Shown: positions 6,741 through 15,647 of the stretch, piece after piece | Numbering within the stretch: position 1 is the first letter of the stretch | Layout of the letters: each line of letters starts with the position of its first letter | From: Deltaproteobacteria bacterium | Lineage (GTDB): Bacteria > SAR324 > NAC60-12 | Reading direction: 5' to 3' | Length of the DNA: 17,447 bases | Assembly: GCA_002716165.1 (NCBI GenBank) | Contig: PAZT01000027.1 | Location: forward strand, 1-17,447 | Program-made: the position numbers and the translations under genes | Notes under the pieces: model-generated | Databases searched by the model: none | What the model was told of the DNA's origin: nothing | What the model saw: only the letters and a program-made list of their open reading frames with translations

Positions 6741-8444
6741 TTAAAACAAATCTGTTACTGCACCCAACGAAGCTGAACTTACTGACTTTGCGTATTTTGC
6801 AAGAACTCCTCTGGTATAACGGGACTTTGGACGAACCCAGCTATTGTTTCGCTTTTTAATTTCAACTTCAGGAACTTCCAAGTTTATGGTTCGTTTAGTA
6901 ATATCGATTGTTATTTTGTCTCCATTTTCAACTATAGCCAGTATACCTCCTTCAAAAGCTTCTGGCGTAATGTGTCCTATTACGAAACCATGAGACCCTC
7001 CAGAAAATCTTCCATCCGTAATCAAGGCAACATCATCTCCAATTCCTCTTCCCATTATAGCTGATGTCGGCGAGAGCATTTCACGCATACCAGGACCTCC
7101 TTTAGGACCTTCATATCTTATTACAAGCACATCACCTTTAACTACGGTACCGTCTAGAATCTGACTCAGTGCTTCTTCCTCAGAATTGAAAACACGAGCA
7201 GTTCCACGGAAAAACTCACCTTCTTTTCCAGATATCTTTGCTACTGCTCCATCAGCAGCAAGATTACCTCTTAGAATCACAAGATGGCCAGTTTCTCTTA
7301 TCGGATCATTAAGAGAACGCACTATCTCTTGACCTTCTTCATAATACTTAACGTTTTCTAGATTTTCTCGTACTGTTTTTCCTGTTACAGTCATGCATTC
7401 CCCATGAAGTAGGTCTGCATCAAGAAGCATTTTCATTAAGGGCGGCAATCCACCAATCCTCACAAAATCTGTCATTAAATACTTTCCGCTTGGTTTTAAA
7501 TCCGCAAGAACCGGAGCTTTGTTTCCAATTTTTCGAAAATCATCTAGTTCCAAGCTTACATTAGCTGCATTGGCCATGGCAAGCAAATGCAAAACTGCGT
7601 TTGTAGATCCACCCAGTGCCATTACAACTGTTATCGAGTTTTCGAATGCTTCTCTTGTAAGAATGTCAAGTGGACATATATTTTTTTCTATCAATCGTAA
7701 AACTGTTTCGCCAGCATGAACGCAATCACGTACTTTATCCTCTGAGACTGCTTTCTGTGCAGAACTATTCGGAAGACACATTCCCAAGGCTTCAATCGCT
7801 GAAGCCATTGTATTTGCAGTATACATCCCTCCACATGAACCAGCACCGGGGATAGCACATGATTCTACTTCTTCAAGTTCATCCTGTGAAATTTTTCCAG
7901 CAGCCTGTTTCCCCACTGCCTCAAAAATAGAAACAATATCAACATCTTTACCCTGATGTTTCCCGGGAAGAATTGTTCCTCCATATACAAAAACTGCTGG
8001 GCGATTTAAACGTGCAATAGCAATCATACATCCAGGCATATTTTTATCGCAACCTCCGATTGTAACTAAGCCATCATAACTTTGACAACCAACTACCGTC
8101 TCTATTGAATCAGCAATCACTTCACGAGAAACAAGCGAATATTTCATACCCTCAGTACCCATCGAAATACCATCTGAAACAGTAATTGTTCCAAAAGTCA
8201 AAGGCATCCCTTTTCCTTTGCGTACTCCTCTTGCTGTATACTCAGCCAATTTATTAATGTGCATATTGCAGGGAGTTACTGTCCCCCATGTAGAGGCAAT
8301 TCCAACTTGAGATTTCTGGAAATCTTCCTTTTTGAATCCAACTCCATAAAGCATTCCTCTGCTTGCAGCACGAGAATTTGTTTCAGTTACAAGTTTTGAG
8401 TAACGACGATGTCCAGATTCTTCAGTTTGATTTTTTACAGTCAT
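6741..8444 (-). CDS. ilvD: Dihydroxy-acid dehydratase
   Basis: The 567-residue enzyme dehydrates 2,3-dihydroxy-isovalerate and its homologue to the 2-keto acids of valine, leucine and isoleucine synthesis. The three iron-sulphur ligand Cys are present at C59 (VTPCNMH), C132 (GGCDKNMPGC) and C204 (GAGSCGGMYTANTM). TVSDGISMGTEGM (88-100) supplies the metal-binding Asp91. Lys134 of CDK is the usual carbamylated metal ligand. The C-terminal TDGRFSGGSHGFVIGH block is also intact. Length and motifs are normal throughout. The gene stands apart from other ilv or leu genes. Its 170-base upstream gap has a TATAAT (8492-8497 on the reverse strand) but no good -35 box and no leader-peptide-like run of branched-chain codons that I could see. 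Only a weak AAAGAA precedes the ATG. Confidence 0.96.
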   Translation of the reverse strand: MTVKNQTEESGHRRYSKLVTETNSRAASRGMLYGVGFKKEDFQKSQVGIASTWGTVTPCNMHINKLAEYTARGVRKGKGMPLTFGTITVSDGISMGTEGMKYSLVSREVIADSIETVVGCQSYDGLVTIGGCDKNMPGCMIAIARLNRPAVFVYGGTILPGKHQGKDVDIVSIFEAVGKQAAGKISQDELEEVESCAIPGAGSCGGMYTANTMASAIEALGMCLPNSSAQKAVSEDKVRDCVHAGETVLRLIEKNICPLDILTREAFENSITVVMALGGSTNAVLHLLAMANAANVSLELDDFRKIGNKAPVLADLKPSGKYLMTDFVRIGGLPPLMKMLLDADLLHGECMTVTGKTVRENLENVKYYEEGQEIVRSLNDPIRETGHLVILRGNLAADGAVAKISGKEGEFFRGTARVFNSEEEALSQILDGTVVKGDVLVIRYEGPKGGPGMREMLSPTSAIMGRGIGDDVALITDGRFSGGSHGFVIGHITPEAFEGGILAIVENGDKITIDITKRTINLEVPEVEIKKRNNSWVRPKSRYTRGVLAKYAKSVSSASLGAVTDLF

Positions 8445-8614
8445 ATTATTCTTTATCTGTATTTATTTAAAAAAATTTATTTTGATTGTAAATTATACAG
8501 AAAATCTAGTAGAGCCTATTAGGAGAATTAAATATTCTGTTTTATCCTATTGTAGCAAGGAACACAAGAGTTCAGTTTTAAGGAAAATTGCTGTATACTA
8601 AATTAGTTAATAAT

Positions 8615-10339
8615 TTAAATTATTTCTTTTACTTTTTTAACATAATGAAAAGAATCCCTAGCAGTAATTAATCCATTTTCTTGTATATTTTCTGGTAAGA
8701 CTTCTACCAAAAAATCCTGCATTGTAGAAGACATCTCAATGGCGAAGCGTTTAGAGATTGCTATTAACAACAGATAAACCAAACCTCTGCAGTGCCACAA
8801 CTGTTCAAGCGTTGTAGTGAAATATGGTTCTTCATCAGCATAAACTATTGCATTTTTGTTGGCTAAGAGATCGCCGCCAAACATCAGCTTGTAAAATACA
8901 TCAGGGTATTGATCTAGCTTGTTTTGATGATTCTGGTCAAAAAAAGCTGTACCAATTTGAAAAATGAAAAGTTTATCTTTAGGAATATCAACACTCCTTC
9001 TTTTTTCCAATGGGACATTAAAAGTAAATGGCAAACGGGCATGCATAAGCATATTCCATTCTGCTTTTCGGTCCAGAACACTAGCACCACTCTCAGTGTT
9101 TCTAAAATAAATTGACTGAATGTGACTTCTGCTTTTGGGAATCAGTCCCCATCGTTCGACCGAATGATATTCATTGCCCCTTTGTGTCAACATTTCAAGC
9201 GTAAAATTGTGAGCTGCTGCACTTACTTGCATGTCTTCCCCGTGCAGTTTACGAAAATAATTTGCAAAGTCATCACAATACTCTTCTACTCTGGAACGGA
9301 AATAAGGCGAGGAACACTCTGGTACTGGGCCAATACTGTCAGACAATTTTTCAAGAGGTTCTGCATATTTTTCACAAAGCTTCTCATATACAGAAAATGT
9401 TTCTTCTGAGTACTCTTGGACAACTTTTTCAAATGTAATATTCATGTATTCCTCTGCACCTTTAACTGAAGGAGGGGGAATTGATTTAAGTTGATTACAA
9501 TGTTTAAATTCTAAAGAGCTATTTTTTTGTTTTTGACCCTCAATTCTTTTTTTTGTTGACTCTGATTCCAAGCGAGATTTATTTGAGATTTTTGAAATCT
9601 GTTCCTTAACTAACTTTTCAATAACTCGAAAATCAGTGTTTTCTTTAAATTTTAGTATAGTTCCCCCCTGAGATTTTTGGAGCTTGAATTTAAGATCCGG
9701 CAATTGGATATTTTGTAATTCACTCAAGTTAGAATTATATTCTAAACTTTTGAGGCGATGCAGAAAATATCTGTTTTTCAGCATTAGATAAACCCGATAA
9801 TTTGAGGAAAATAATGTACCTAAACGTTTGTTGAAAAAATTTTTTTTGACAGATTCCTTGACTGCAGAGACTACAATCATTTTTTCTGCCAAGTTATCTT
9901 CTACATATAAGTCCTCTATAAGGCAGTCAAGGACTTCACTTAGCGATTTTTCAAGTTGAGATTTATAGGCATTTAAGGCAGAAATTTCTTTTGAATTATT
10001 TGTAAAGGGCTTTAGCTGAGGTATTACCATAAGGGATCGGTAACTTTTTTCTATTCCAGAAAGAACAACTTTCAAACCTTTTTTTGCATCGTAGTTTGCC
10101 ACCAAACGCAGTACAGATTTAGTATCATACAACTGAAGTGAATGTGTAAAAGCCAGTTGCTGCACAGTTAAAGAATCTTCTGGAGAAAATGAGCTGTTTT
10201 TGTAAAATAATTGAGCAACAATAGGAGACAATCTTCTGCTAAATTCCATAAGAACTTCAGGTGCATTTTTCTCCTGACTAAGGATCAACAATTCAGCGTC
10301 TATGGACTCTATATTTTTTTTCCAGTTTGATTGTTTCAC
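8615..10339 (-). CDS. Protein of unknown family, 574 residues
   Basis: I do not recognise this protein. It has no signal peptide and no transmembrane segment, so it should be cytoplasmic. Residues 1-210 look mainly helical. Residues about 220-300 are Lys/Ser/Gln-rich and likely a disordered linker (KNSSLEFKH, SIPPPSVKG). Residues about 300-574 form a second, more compact region with HGEDMQVSAAAHNF, WGLIPKSRSHIQSIYF, FIFQIGTAFFDQNH and TTTLEQLWHCRGLVYLLLIA stretches. No nucleotide-binding loop, zinc motif or DNA-binding motif is evident. The start is GTG at 10337-10339, behind a CCCCCATA leader without a Shine-Dalgarno; the next in-frame Met is at residue 31. It follows the exported ankyrin gene by 83 bases on the same strand, so co-transcription is possible. 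Confidence 0.75.
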   Translation of the reverse strand: MKQSNWKKNIESIDAELLILSQEKNAPEVLMEFSRRLSPIVAQLFYKNSSFSPEDSLTVQQLAFTHSLQLYDTKSVLRLVANYDAKKGLKVVLSGIEKSYRSLMVIPQLKPFTNNSKEISALNAYKSQLEKSLSEVLDCLIEDLYVEDNLAEKMIVVSAVKESVKKNFFNKRLGTLFSSNYRVYLMLKNRYFLHRLKSLEYNSNLSELQNIQLPDLKFKLQKSQGGTILKFKENTDFRVIEKLVKEQISKISNKSRLESESTKKRIEGQKQKNSSLEFKHCNQLKSIPPPSVKGAEEYMNITFEKVVQEYSEETFSVYEKLCEKYAEPLEKLSDSIGPVPECSSPYFRSRVEEYCDDFANYFRKLHGEDMQVSAAAHNFTLEMLTQRGNEYHSVERWGLIPKSRSHIQSIYFRNTESGASVLDRKAEWNMLMHARLPFTFNVPLEKRRSVDIPKDKLFIFQIGTAFFDQNHQNKLDQYPDVFYKLMFGGDLLANKNAIVYADEEPYFTTTLEQLWHCRGLVYLLLIAISKRFAIEMSSTMQDFLVEVLPENIQENGLITARDSFHYVKKVKEII

Positions 10340-10422
10340 TATGGGGGATTGAATTGCTGGAGTTTTGAATTATTTTATCGATTTCTTCAGAACAAATATT
10401 ACACAGAGACTAATTTATGAAG

Positions 10423-11730
10423 TTATTTCAATAATTCCACTATATCATTATGTCCTTGCTGTTCTGCTATAACCAGAGCGGTTCTTTCTAATAAATCTGA
10501 AAGAGAAGAGTCCACATTTGCTTCAAGAAGCAGCTGGACTGTATCAGTGCGCCCCTCAGAGGCTGCTTCCATTAATGCAGTGCTGCCACTTTTACTCTGC
10601 CAGTTAACTTTTGCACCATGCTCAATCAACATTCGAGCAATTTCTGTCCTGCCTTCGTTCCCAGCAAGCATCAATGAGGTTATACCTTCTGCATCTGCAG
10701 CATTCACATCTGCCTTTCTATCAATTAATAGTTTTGCCACGCTTACTCTTCCATCCAATGTGGCAAGCATTAATGCTGTCATTTTTTGGTTGTCTGCAAC
10801 ATTGACCTCTGCCCCTGATTCCAAAAGTCTTTTTACCACACCGTAACGTCCGAATGAACTTGCTTCCATCAATGCAGTACGACCCACATCGTCAGTTTTG
10901 TTAACTTGTGCACCTTTAGCCAGCAATTGATTCACAACACTTAAGCGTCCTTCTATCGCTGCACTGATTAGCTCATAAAACGGTTCAGATACATTGGTTT
11001 CTTTAGAATCCTCTTGGAGATCTACTTCTTCACGACTGCTACCGAACAAGTTTTCTGGAGAAACAAAATTGTTTTGAAGCTGAAGAGTCTCGGACTTTGC
11101 ACCACGAATTGTCAGGTAATTTACAACTTCCAAATAACCATTACTGGCAGCAGCTAACAGGGCACTAAATCCTTCATCATTGACAGCATTTATGTCTGCT
11201 CCAGCGTCAAGAAGCAATCGCACTATCCCCAAAAAACCTTCAAAAGATGCAACTATCAAAGCAGTTTCGCCATATTCAGTCCTAACGCTAACATCTGATT
11301 TATATTCCAGCAGCAGACGGACCGCTGAAAGCTGTCCCTCAAGAGATGCAAAGATCAAGGGAGTCGAACCGTCTTCCATTTTACTGTCAACGTTAGCACC
11401 ATTTTCCAACAAAATTTTTGTCATTTCAGTATCACCATAACGCACTGACAGTGTTAGAGGAGTTAACCCCAATTCGTCACTGGTTTCCAAAGAAACTCCA
11501 CTTTCAAGGAGAACCACTGCCGTTTCCTGATTCCCGTAAAGTACCGCCTGCATGAGTGCGTTTCTTCCGGAATTATCTTTAAGTGTAAGATCAGTTCCAG
11601 AATCTATAAACTCACGCATCTGTACTGTATTTCCATTTCTGGCTACTTTAAATAGATCTATCTCTTCCGCGGCACTCACAATATTGCCTGCAAATAAAAG
11701 AAAGATGTTCAAGTAAATAAGTAGACGCAT
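10423..11730 (-). CDS. Exported ankyrin-repeat protein, 12 repeats
   Basis: The 435-residue product has a Sec signal peptide (about 1-20, cleavage VSA|AEE), so the repeats lie in the periplasm or outside the cell. I count 12 ankyrin repeats of 33 residues with the usual G-x-TALM/PL-A-x-x-G-x-x-x-V-x-x-LL-x-x-GA pattern. The first and last are degenerate caps. Repeats 1-6 and 7-12 are separated by an acidic, low-complexity linker of about 35 residues (starting LQLQNNFVSPENLFGSSREE). The repeats form a protein-binding scaffold; no enzymatic domain is attached, and the protein ends within repeat 12. The partner is unknown. It sits between recD and the unknown 574-residue gene, all on the minus strand with short gaps. 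No Shine-Dalgarno precedes the ATG. Confidence 0.9.
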   Translation of the reverse strand: MRLLIYLNIFLLFAGNIVSAAEEIDLFKVARNGNTVQMREFIDSGTDLTLKDNSGRNALMQAVLYGNQETAVVLLESGVSLETSDELGLTPLTLSVRYGDTEMTKILLENGANVDSKMEDGSTPLIFASLEGQLSAVRLLLEYKSDVSVRTEYGETALIVASFEGFLGIVRLLLDAGADINAVNDEGFSALLAAASNGYLEVVNYLTIRGAKSETLQLQNNFVSPENLFGSSREEVDLQEDSKETNVSEPFYELISAAIEGRLSVVNQLLAKGAQVNKTDDVGRTALMEASSFGRYGVVKRLLESGAEVNVADNQKMTALMLATLDGRVSVAKLLIDRKADVNAADAEGITSLMLAGNEGRTEIARMLIEHGAKVNWQSKSGSTALMEAASEGRTDTVQLLLEANVDSSLSDLLERTALVIAEQQGHNDIVELLK

Positions 11731-11781
11731 TTTGTTAGCCTAGATTTTAATCTCTATGTTTTCAGCAGAATAATTAATATT

Positions 11782-13974
11782 TTAATTATGAAAGTTTTTT
11801 TTAATTAATGTTCCAAGTCCGGAATAACGGTTCTCCTTATTCAAAACAGCCTTTTCAAGTACATTCTTTTCTCCAAGAATCAATACTGATTTTTTAGATC
11901 TTGTCAATGCAGTGTATAGCATTTCACGACTCATAAAATTCTGCATATGAACAGTTGAAGAATTATCAATTATTGGATCAATGCTTAGTGAAGGCAAGAT
12001 CAGCGCCAGATGATCAAATTCTGAACCTTGACTTTTATGCACTGTAGTAGCATAAGCCGGCTGCAAGTGAAGAAGCTGATGCTCATAGAAAGTTTTGAAT
12101 TTACCTTCAACCTCAAATACTGCTTTTAATTCTAATTTTTTTGTCTCAGAATTTAAAAAATTTAAAAAAATCCCTTGATCTCCATTGTAAAGTTTAAAAT
12201 GATAATTATTTTTTGTTACAATTACAGGCTGACCAGAAAAATGTTTGGAATTCATCTGATTTCCTTCATTTTCAAAAAGCCATATATCCCCAATTATCTT
12301 GTTGAGTGCTTTCGTGCCAGTTGAAAAAACCTGTGTAGCAGTTAAAATTCGAAATCCCTTTAAATAATTAAATAAATAATCCAATTCATTTTTTATTGAC
12401 TCCAACACTTCAAAAGAATACAACTTTTTAACCAATTGAATAAATTTTTCATTCTTAAGAAATTTGTTATACCACCATTGCCCGAAATCTTTCAGTTGCT
12501 TGGTATTATTCTCCTGATTCAAAAACATAACTTTCTCCATGGCAGCCTCATCAATACTTTTCAGCCTAAGTATTACCTCGCTATTTGGAGATTCTGCATT
12601 AAAAAGTAAGTCAGGATATGGGTTAATCTCCATTTTATTTATAATATTTGCAACCCCCAGAATATTTCTTCCAGAGTTATCGCTAATCTTCTGTCGATAG
12701 TTTTTTTCTAGTCTCACCAAAGGTATAGGATAATGATAAGAATCAGTTCCTTTTTGATCGGATATTTCTGTAAGCTCTGTTAAAACAGAACCGTTTCCAA
12801 CTGACGGAAGCTGCTTTGAATCGCCCAGAATAACAATTCTCTGCACAGGAAGAAGGTATGGAAGCTTTGAGTATGAACCCCTCAACAAACTAACCATAAG
12901 TTCCTGATCAATCATTGACCCCTCATCTATAATCAGCAAGTCGTGTTCCAAAGGGTCAAATTCGTGATGACTAAAACTATATCGGCCTGGATGATAGCCT
13001 AAAAGACGGTGAAGTGTCTTAGCATCAGCAGCATAACTAAGCAATTCCAACTCATGTTTTAGTTTGCTCAAATCCTTGATTGTGTTTAAACCATTTATCA
13101 AAGACTCAGACAATCGATTTGCAGCCCTGCCAGTAGGAGCGACAAGTGCTGGTTGTTCTGCTAAACCAAGTAATTTGAGCACTCTCAATATAGTCAGCGC
13201 AATAGATGTTTTTCCTGTTCCCGGTCCTCCTGTAATTATTGATAATGGGGAATTAATTGTTTTTAAAACTGCTTCTTTCTGCTCTTCCGCCAATACTAAA
13301 GGCTTCCTACGGAAAAGAATAGGATTAACTTCAAGAACATTTTTCAAAGCATTTTCAATTGCAGTAGTTTCAATTATATTCAGATTCATGTTTAAACGGT
13401 TAACTAACAGTGACATAAGTTCGATTTCACGTTTCCAAAATTTTTCAAAATAAAGTAAAGAATTATTTTCTATTATTAAGGGTTTATGAGGGCTTTGAAG
13501 GCTGCTCTGTTCACCATTTGCGTTGATTGATAAAATCCATTTCTTCCAATCTTCTTGAAAAAATTCATTTTTAGAAAAACCAGAATTGATGAGCATTTTG
13601 GATATTTGAGTTCTAAGCTCTGTCCAAGGAATACAAGTACTACCATTATTTACTGCTCTGCGTATCAATAATAATCCCGATAAAAGAACATGATGAGTAA
13701 TGCTCTCAAGTTCACTCTTTTTTATAGGTCTTTCCTTGCCTTGACACAAAAAATTCATTGCCTGAAAAAAATACTCACTACCAATCTGGATTTCTGCAAA
13801 TTGTTGTTTTAATCGTAAAAGTGATTCTGGAAAATCAGATAGTGCAATATTTTTTTTGAGTTTTTCATCTGCAAATTCATTTATGAATTTGTTACGAACT
13901 GTTCCAAAACTAGTCCAATTAGTCTTGATAATGAACTTTTGTTTAGTTTCTGAAAAATCTTTAGAAATGGACAT
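11782..13974 (-). CDS. recD: Exodeoxyribonuclease V alpha subunit (RecD)
   Basis: This 730-residue SF1B 5'-3' helicase is the RecD subunit of the RecBCD recombination and repair nuclease. It has a RecD1-type N-terminal region (GSTCIPW at 111-117 matches the family's VCLPL), Walker A GGPGTGKT (249-256) and Walker B LLIIDEGSMID (346-356). It also has LGDSKQLPSVGNGSVL (383-398), RLEKNYRQ (421-428), YATTVHKSQGSEFDHLALIL (641-660) and LYTALTRSKKSVLILG (686-701). The end, RYSGLGTLI, matches the usual RRSGL-x-L finish. It is about 120 residues longer than E. coli RecD, with extra material around 450-540. Unlike in many genomes, recB and recC are not adjacent: the divergent neighbour is dus and the downstream gene is an ankyrin protein. 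RecD2 is less likely because there is no helix-hairpin-helix N-terminal extension. Confidence 0.92.
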   Translation of the reverse strand: MSISKDFSETKQKFIIKTNWTSFGTVRNKFINEFADEKLKKNIALSDFPESLLRLKQQFAEIQIGSEYFFQAMNFLCQGKERPIKKSELESITHHVLLSGLLLIRRAVNNGSTCIPWTELRTQISKMLINSGFSKNEFFQEDWKKWILSINANGEQSSLQSPHKPLIIENNSLLYFEKFWKREIELMSLLVNRLNMNLNIIETTAIENALKNVLEVNPILFRRKPLVLAEEQKEAVLKTINSPLSIITGGPGTGKTSIALTILRVLKLLGLAEQPALVAPTGRAANRLSESLINGLNTIKDLSKLKHELELLSYAADAKTLHRLLGYHPGRYSFSHHEFDPLEHDLLIIDEGSMIDQELMVSLLRGSYSKLPYLLPVQRIVILGDSKQLPSVGNGSVLTELTEISDQKGTDSYHYPIPLVRLEKNYRQKISDNSGRNILGVANIINKMEINPYPDLLFNAESPNSEVILRLKSIDEAAMEKVMFLNQENNTKQLKDFGQWWYNKFLKNEKFIQLVKKLYSFEVLESIKNELDYLFNYLKGFRILTATQVFSTGTKALNKIIGDIWLFENEGNQMNSKHFSGQPVIVTKNNYHFKLYNGDQGIFLNFLNSETKKLELKAVFEVEGKFKTFYEHQLLHLQPAYATTVHKSQGSEFDHLALILPSLSIDPIIDNSSTVHMQNFMSREMLYTALTRSKKSVLILGEKNVLEKAVLNKENRYSGLGTLIKKNFHN

Positions 13975-14101
13975 ATCTTCTCTTTCAGGGTAAAATCTGG
14001 TTACTTTTTGAATAAATATCTAAAATTTTTATTTTTCGCTATTTCCAATACCTGAGTATTTTTTAAGCTTATATAGTCAACAGAAGTAAACTTACTCATT
14101 T

Positions 14102-15079
14102 ATGAAAAATACAATACCCAATCATGCCATGCGTTGGTCGGAAGTCAAGCGTCCAATTATTTGTCTTGCTCCAATGGATGGAGTGACCAACTCAGCATAT
14201 AGGCAAATTGTAAGATCATTAAACAGGGAAGTGTTCCTTTTCAGCGAATTTACAAGTGTCAATGGTTTAGTTAAAAATGAGATTCTTCGTTCACGAATGG
14301 ATTATAGTCCAAGCGAGCATCCTTTTTTTATGCAACTTTTTGGAAATTCTCCAGAAAAATTTGCAGAGGCGTCAAGAATGGTTGAAGATCGAGGCATCTG
14401 GGGAGTAGATATTAACATGGGATGTCCTTCAAAAAAGATTGTACACTCTCAACATGGAAGCGCTTTGATGAATGACAAAGACACTGCCTGCAGGATTATT
14501 GAGACAATTAGAAAAGCATGTAAGCTAGAAGTTTCAGTAAAGACTCGACTGGGATGGAAAGACCATAAAAACTTAATTAATTTCGCCAAATCCCTTGAGT
14601 CTGCAGGGGCTTCAATGCTGACAATTCATGGTCGAACGTACAACCAAGCATTCAAAGGTCAGGCATACTGGGAACCAATATATGAGCTTAAAAAAAACCT
14701 CTCCATTCCCCTGATTGGAAATGGCGATGTACGCGATTACAACGATGGTATCAAGCGTATAGGTAATCTTGACGGTTTTATGATAGGACGAGCCGCAATA
14801 GGCAATCCATGGTGTTTTCAGGATAGTAAAAAATATCCTTTACCTACTCATTTCCAGAGAATAGAAGTTGCACTTGAACACTTCTATTTGTTCAGGAGCT
14901 TTAAAAAAGAAATTGTAGCAGTTAAGGAATTTCGCAAATATCTTGGCAGTTATGTGAATGGATTTCGTAACGCCAAAGAATGGCGGAACAAATTGATGCA
15001 GTGCCAAAATGAAAGCTCATTTGTTCTATGTATGAAGGAAATACAACTATTGGAAAAACCCTTGGCATTAGCAGGATAA
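14102..15079 (+). CDS. tRNA-dihydrouridine synthase (DusB-like)
   Basis: The 325-residue FMN enzyme reduces uridines in the tRNA D-loop using NADPH. The TIM barrel starts with LAPMDGVTN (22-30). It contains DINMGCPSKKIV (103-114) with the catalytic Cys108, then HGSALM (118-123), SVKTRLGW (145-152), TIHGRTYNQAFKG (174-186), NGDV (207-210) and FMIGRAAIGNPWCFQ (226-240), the last two binding the FMN phosphate. The C-terminal helical domain binds tRNA. The NMGCPSKK and GSAL pattern points to the DusB branch rather than DusA or DusC. It is divergent from recD, with 127 bases between, and lies 115 bases before a tRNA gene on the same strand. No Shine-Dalgarno precedes the ATG. Confidence 0.93.
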   Translation: MKNTIPNHAMRWSEVKRPIICLAPMDGVTNSAYRQIVRSLNREVFLFSEFTSVNGLVKNEILRSRMDYSPSEHPFFMQLFGNSPEKFAEASRMVEDRGIWGVDINMGCPSKKIVHSQHGSALMNDKDTACRIIETIRKACKLEVSVKTRLGWKDHKNLINFAKSLESAGASMLTIHGRTYNQAFKGQAYWEPIYELKKNLSIPLIGNGDVRDYNDGIKRIGNLDGFMIGRAAIGNPWCFQDSKKYPLPTHFQRIEVALEHFYLFRSFKKEIVAVKEFRKYLGSYVNGFRNAKEWRNKLMQCQNESSFVLCMKEIQLLEKPLALAG

Positions 15080-15092
15080 TTAATAGTTTAAG

Positions 15093-15116
15093 AATTAGAA
15101 TAAATTATTTCTAATT
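15093..15116 (+). terminator. A+T-rich hairpin after dus, possible weak terminator
   Basis: AATTAGAA and TTCTAATT form an 8-base stem with an 8-base loop, 13 bases after the dus stop codon. The stem holds only one G-C pair and no T-run follows at once. It may be a weak terminator or an RNA-processing site. Confidence 0.25.
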
Positions 15117-15150
15117 GACTTCTAATGCTTTTAGAGGCAATCTTGAAAAG

Positions 15151-15179
15151 TTGATTATTTACTTTTCCCAAAATAAATA
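15151..15179 (+). promoter_or_regulatory. Candidate promoter for tRNA-Arg
   Basis: TTGATT (15151-15156) and TAAATA (15174-15179) are 17 bases apart and would start transcription a few bases before the tRNA at 15195. Both boxes are imperfect. The tRNA could instead be read through from dus. Confidence 0.3.
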
Positions 15180-15194
15180 TATCCACAAATAATT

Positions 15195-15271
15195 GCACCC
15201 GTAGCTCAGCTGGATAGAGCATCTGATTGCGGTTCAGAAGGCCAGAGGTTCGAATCCTCTCGGGTGCGCCA
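15195..15271 (+). tRNA. tRNA-Arg, anticodon GCG
   Basis: A full cloverleaf is visible. The acceptor stem GCACCCG pairs with CGGGTGC. The D-arm GCTC/GAGC has loop AGCTGGATA, with the A20 arginine identity base. The anticodon stem TCTGA/TCAGA holds the 7-base loop TTGCGGT. The variable region has 5 bases, and the T-arm AGAGG/CCTCT has loop TTCGAAT. The discriminator is G and CCA is encoded. The anticodon is GCG at 15229-15231, which reads CGC and CGU. The body resembles bacterial tRNA-Arg(ACG), but position 34 is G rather than the A that TadA converts to inosine. Positions 37 and 38 are G and T. It is the only tRNA gene in the window. Confidence 0.93.
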
Positions 15272-15647
15272 CAATTTTATTAGTTATAGAATCATTTTAT
15301 AAATATCTGGAGAAGAAATCATCAATTGGCGGCCCAGATATAAGTACTTAACTGTATTCTACCCTATAATATTTTTTCAAAAATACAAATAAATGTGTGT
15401 TCCTATGTAAAAATTTTCTATCAATTTTCTTAAAACAGTAAATTCTAATCACATATTTAGGTAACAAAAATATTTCTTCTCTAAGAAAAAATCTGCTCAT
15501 TATAATAAAGTCTTTTTTAAGATGGCTTCCGTCTCTCTAAGAAAAGTTTTCTTTTGATTAATCCTATGTTAAACTCTGCATTCGGTCGTGATTTTCATCT
15601 TTAAAAAAATTTGAAAAGATTTTTTTTCCATCTAGGTTTCTTACCAA
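15272..15647. other. Non-coding gap upstream of parA
   Basis: These 376 bases are A+T-rich with many T-runs and no supported gene. They contain a 12-base direct repeat TCTCTAAGAAAA at 15478-15489 and 15534-15545. The first copy overlaps a small hairpin TTTCTT-CTCT-AAGAAA (15473-15488), and the second runs into AAGAAAAGTTTTCTT. I see no clear promoter or ribosome binding site for the ATPase gene that follows. Confidence 0.4.

Noticed and set aside
10547..10846. Overlapping plus-strand frames of 99 and 64 codons inside the ankyrin gene
   Set aside because: They come from the periodic codon pattern of the ankyrin repeats on the other strand.
10423..11730. Ankyrin repeats considered as a tandem DNA repeat array or CRISPR
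   Set aside because: The periodicity is 99 bases at protein level, the DNA copies are diverged, and there are no identical repeats with spacers.
13064..13453. 129-codon open frame on the plus strand inside recD
   Set aside because: It is antisense to the conserved Walker A region of recD and its translation has no recognisable features, so it is a shadow of the real gene.
14047..14060. AATAC-CTGA-GTATT hairpin followed by T residues, before dus
   Set aside because: The stem has one G-C pair only and the site lies between divergent genes, where a terminator is not expected.
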